Assembly: GCA_002336465.1 (NCBI GenBank)
Contig: DDEP01000147.1
Span: 1-9,808, forward strand
DNA from: Pedobacter sp. UBA1951
GTDB lineage: Bacteria; Bacteroidota; Bacteroidia; Sphingobacteriales; Sphingobacteriaceae
Length of the DNA: 9,808 nt
Direction of reading: 5' to 3'
In this document: piece by piece, positions 8,454-9,808 of the stretch
Layout of the letters: each line of letters starts with the position of its first letter
Position numbering within the stretch: the first letter of the stretch is position 1
The notes under the pieces: generated by a model
Databases searched by the model: none
What the model saw: the letters and a program-made list of their open reading frames with translations, nothing else
What the model was told of the DNA's origin: nothing
Position numbers and translations under genes: made by a program

Positions 8454-9036
8454 TGTAAATATTTTTCCAGTCTCTATAACCCATATAGGCAATAAATATG
8501 TACAAGGCATACATACCTGCTGTAGGGTAAAGTCCTTTTGCACAATAAACACCTACATAAATTAAATCAACAAATATCCATATCAGCCAGTTTTGCAAAA
8601 CTCTCCTTGCCAGAAAAAACTGTCCGATTAAACTACATGCTGCGCAAAAGCTGTCTATAAAAGGAAAAGCAGCATCTGTATTTTTATGTAACGTAAACCC
8701 TAATATCAGTGTAAATACAATTACCCCCAGTATAGCAAAAATCCATTCGCCTTTATGCATTAGGGTTATAGGTCTTTGCATTGCCGCATCTTTTTTCTTG
8801 CTCCAGTAATACCAACCATAAATATTCATGGCCAAAAAGTAAAACTGTAACCCCATATCGGCATAAAGTTTCGTTTCAAAGAAAATAAAGATATAAATAG
8901 CAACACTAACGATTGCAAAAGGCCAGTTCCAAATATTGTTTTTTGCCGCGAGCCATACACACAGTATTCCAGTAAATACACCAAGCCATTCTAAGACTCC
9001 ATTTTGTACGAGGTATTGCTGTATAAACTCTGTCAT
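8437..9036 (-). CDS. pnuC: PnuC/PnuT-family vitamin transporter (nicotinamide riboside or thiamine)
   Basis: An inner-membrane facilitator of 199 residues with about seven hydrophobic segments. Family hallmarks are NIWNWPF (34-40), YADMGLQFYF (58-67), NIYGWYYW (71-78) and NWLIWIFVDLIYVGVY (149-164). PnuC proteins move nicotinamide riboside by facilitated diffusion; the PnuT branch moves thiamine and is known in Bacteroidota beside TPP-regulated TonB receptors. Location next to such a receptor favours PnuT here, but sequence alone, without an alignment to both branches, does not decide. The ATG at 9036 is chosen over the in-frame TTG at 9045 because it gives a typical N terminus (MTEFIQQYL). 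The stop overlaps the start of the downstream kinase by 17 bases, so the two are translated as a coupled pair. No TPP aptamer precedes it; a terminator lies about 65 bases upstream. Confidence 0.93.
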   Translation of the reverse strand: MTEFIQQYLVQNGVLEWLGVFTGILCVWLAAKNNIWNWPFAIVSVAIYIFIFFETKLYADMGLQFYFLAMNIYGWYYWSKKKDAAMQRPITLMHKGEWIFAILGVIVFTLILGFTLHKNTDAAFPFIDSFCAACSLIGQFFLARRVLQNWLIWIFVDLIYVGVYCAKGLYPTAGMYALYIFIAYMGYRDWKNIYSEQKN

Positions 9037-9042
9037 GACAGC

Positions 9043-9050
9043 CAAAAGTA
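9043..9050 (-). promoter_or_regulatory. Possible -7 element just before pnuC
   Basis: TACTTTTG fits TAnnTTTG exactly and ends 6 bases before the pnuC ATG, so a transcript from it would be leaderless or nearly so. No TTG lies at the normal -33 spacing; the nearest, in CCCTTTGG, is 29 bases away. In such AT-rich DNA the match may be chance. Confidence 0.3.
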
Positions 9051-9094
9051 TAAATTTATTCAGCTTTAATTAAATATTCCAAAGGGCATAAAAC

Positions 9095-9126
9095 AAAAAA
9101 TCCAGTAGGGCACAACCCCTACTGGA
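9095..9126 (-). terminator. Strong intrinsic terminator upstream of pnuC
   Basis: On the - strand UCCAGUAGGG (9126-9117), a 6-base loop, and CCCUACUGGA (9110-9101) form a perfect 10-bp stem, followed at once by UUUUUUGUUUU. On the + strand the stem is followed by A-rich sequence, so it works in one direction only. It ends some - strand transcript that starts between here and about 9300, although no protein gene is visible there. Confidence 0.88.
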
Positions 9127-9268
9127 AAATAAACCAAACAAACTATTTATGAAGAATACCCTCTAGCGAGGATGCTTTTGATCAACTTTATACTTAAAAC
9201 AAGCACCTAAATGATTTGTTTTAAAATTTTAAAATCATCCGATTTTTAAGTTTCTCATTTTTTAAATA
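9095..9268 (-). ncRNA. Candidate small RNA or attenuated leader before pnuC
   Basis: A near-consensus promoter, a structured AT-rich stretch of about 170 bases and a strong terminator lie in a row with no convincing protein gene. In transcript order the RNA could form AUGAUUU/AAAUCAU (9238-9211), GGUGCUU/AAGCAUCC with one bulge (9207-9170) or, as an alternative, CCUC-GCUA-GAGG (9171-9160), and then the terminator hairpin. It could be a free sRNA, or the leader of pnuC with transcription reading past the terminator under some condition. I do not recognise a known family; it lacks the TPP aptamer blocks. A 19-codon GTG-started frame (9206-9147, ending LARGYSS) lies within it and could be a leader peptide. 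Confidence 0.4.
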
Positions 9269-9274
9269 CATCTT

Positions 9275-9305
9275 CAAAACGTATTTACAGTTTCAGTTAT
9301 TGCAA
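9275..9305 (-). promoter_or_regulatory. Near-consensus promoter for the candidate RNA
   Basis: TTG (9305-9303), a 19-base spacer, then TACGTTTTG (9283-9275), which is the TAnnTTTG element with one extra T. Transcription would start near 9266-9271 and run to the terminator at 9126-9095. The spacing is good but the -7 element is imperfect. Confidence 0.4.
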
Positions 9306-9536
9306 GTATTTTGCCAAGTCGGTTTATTCCATTGTTTAATGACTTTAAAATGACCTGACGCCAAATTAAGGATTTATTCCCCTAAGCTTTTTCATTTAAT
9401 TATTGCCTTTAACTGTAAGCAGAGGTGTAGCATATAGCAGAATTCATAACAAATTGTACAAAAATCTATTCATCCTGTATTAAAAACCTTTCTTATCTTA
9501 TGCCAAATAAAAAAGTTGTTAGCCTTTTATACATCA

Positions 9537-9557
9537 GACAGAATTTCATGTTCTGTC
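9537..9557. repeat. Inverted repeat upstream of the exported-protein gene
   Basis: GACAGAA, a 7-base spacer TTTCATG, then TTCTGTC: a perfect 7-bp palindrome about 135 bases before the ATG at 9693. It may be an operator for a dimeric regulator or an RNA hairpin; the T-rich DNA after it is too mixed for a clear terminator. Confidence 0.4.
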
Positions 9558-9692
9558 ATTAATTTAATTTGATTTTAAGACGCTTTATTATCGAGTTTAT
9601 CTATTTTATAAAAATGATGTTTAAAAATATGCCTGTAACTTTATAATATTGTAACAAATCTAATATCAAATTCCCTTAAGCTAAAAATAGTT

Positions 9693-9808
9693 ATGAGAAA
9701 ATATCAATTCTTTATTGCACTGTGTACGGCAACCTGGATTTATGCCCAGCCTTCCGTAGCACAAGTAGCTCCTTCAAAAAAAGCAGCTCCTATAAGCAAA
9801 ACCTCTAA
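9693..9808 (+). CDS. N-terminus of an exported protein of unknown function, cut by window end
   Basis: Only 38 complete codons are visible, starting at ATG with MRKYQFFIALC. The N terminus is a signal peptide: Arg-Lys, then a hydrophobic core (FFIALCTATWIYA), with possible signal-peptidase I sites after WIYA or SVA-Q. The next residues, APSKKAAPISKTS, are a lysine-, alanine- and serine-rich linker of low complexity. There is no lipobox cysteine at the cleavage region, so a periplasmic, secreted or outer-membrane protein is more likely than a lipoprotein. It is divergent from pnuC and is preceded by more than 600 bases of AT-rich DNA. The family cannot be named from this fragment. Confidence 0.75.
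   Translation, partial: MRKYQFFIALCTATWIYAQPSVAQVAPSKKAAPISKTS

Larger units (their letters stand above)
9127..9692. other. AT-rich intergenic region without a supported protein gene
   Basis: About 560 bases. The left third holds the candidate - strand RNA and its promoter. From 9306 to 9692 I see only short frames of about 20 codons or fewer, one clean inverted repeat (9537-9557) and AT-rich DNA before the start of the next gene. No tRNA, CRISPR or insertion-sequence end is visible. Confidence 0.7.

Noticed and set aside
8454..8552. N-terminal extension of the kinase to an ATG at 8552
   Set aside because: The extra 33 residues lie wholly within the pnuC coding sequence in another frame and are not part of the kinase fold, whose Walker A normally lies close to the N terminus.
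9037..9045. TTG at 9045 as pnuC start
   Set aside because: It adds only MAV before a good ATG at 9036, and it overlaps a possible promoter element.
9127..9450. A second TPP riboswitch before pnuC
   Set aside because: None of the blocks GGGGUGC, CUGAGA or ACCUGAUC is present on the - strand here.
9500..9562. A + strand frame of 20 codons from ATG at 9500
   Set aside because: It has no recognisable signal or family features, and its end overlaps the inverted repeat at 9537-9557; such frames are expected by chance in AT-rich DNA.
9636..9651. TAACTTTA and TAATATTG as -7 elements for the exported-protein gene
   Set aside because: Each has one mismatch to TAnnTTTG and neither has a TTG at 17-23 bases upstream.

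Overview
The window looks like a chromosomal segment from a low-GC member of the Bacteroidota, probably Sphingobacteriaceae (Pedobacter-like). The reasons are a SusC/SusD outer-membrane pair, a TonB receptor with an N-terminal carboxypeptidase-regulatory-like domain, no Shine-Dalgarno motifs before the starts, and TTG / TAnnTTTG promoter elements. The genus is an inference; no rRNA or other marker gene is present.

Left part (1-5118, + strand): a SusC-family TonB-dependent transporter, cut at its 5' end by the window edge, is followed 11 bases later by its SusD-family surface lipoprotein. Together they form one nutrient-uptake complex of unknown substrate. A bidirectional hairpin terminator (5089-5118) separates this unit from the convergent gene on the other strand.

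Middle part (5142-9036, - strand): read in the direction of transcription, this holds a PnuC/PnuT-type inner-membrane vitamin transporter, an overlapping NadR-like P-loop kinase, then a promoter, a clear TPP (THI-box) riboswitch and a TonB-dependent receptor. The riboswitch marks the receptor as a thiamine or thiamine-phosphate uptake protein. The neighbouring pair then suggests a full route: outer-membrane receptor, inner-membrane transporter of the PnuT type, and an intracellular kinase that could trap the substrate. The riboswitch lies downstream of the transporter and kinase, so only the receptor is directly under it.

Right part (9037-9808): a gene-poor AT-rich stretch of about 650 bases. 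Upstream of the pnuC start, on the - strand, it holds a strong intrinsic terminator preceded by two or three possible hairpins and a near-consensus promoter. This suggests a small RNA of about 170 nt or an attenuated leader. Part of its terminator hairpin is perfectly complementary over 10 nt to the loop of a hairpin in the receptor's riboswitch leader. At the far right a + strand gene for an exported protein begins and runs off the window.

The most interesting items are the putative RNA before pnuC, its complementarity to the receptor leader, the unusual expression platform of the riboswitch, and the kinase as a candidate thiamine-trapping enzyme.
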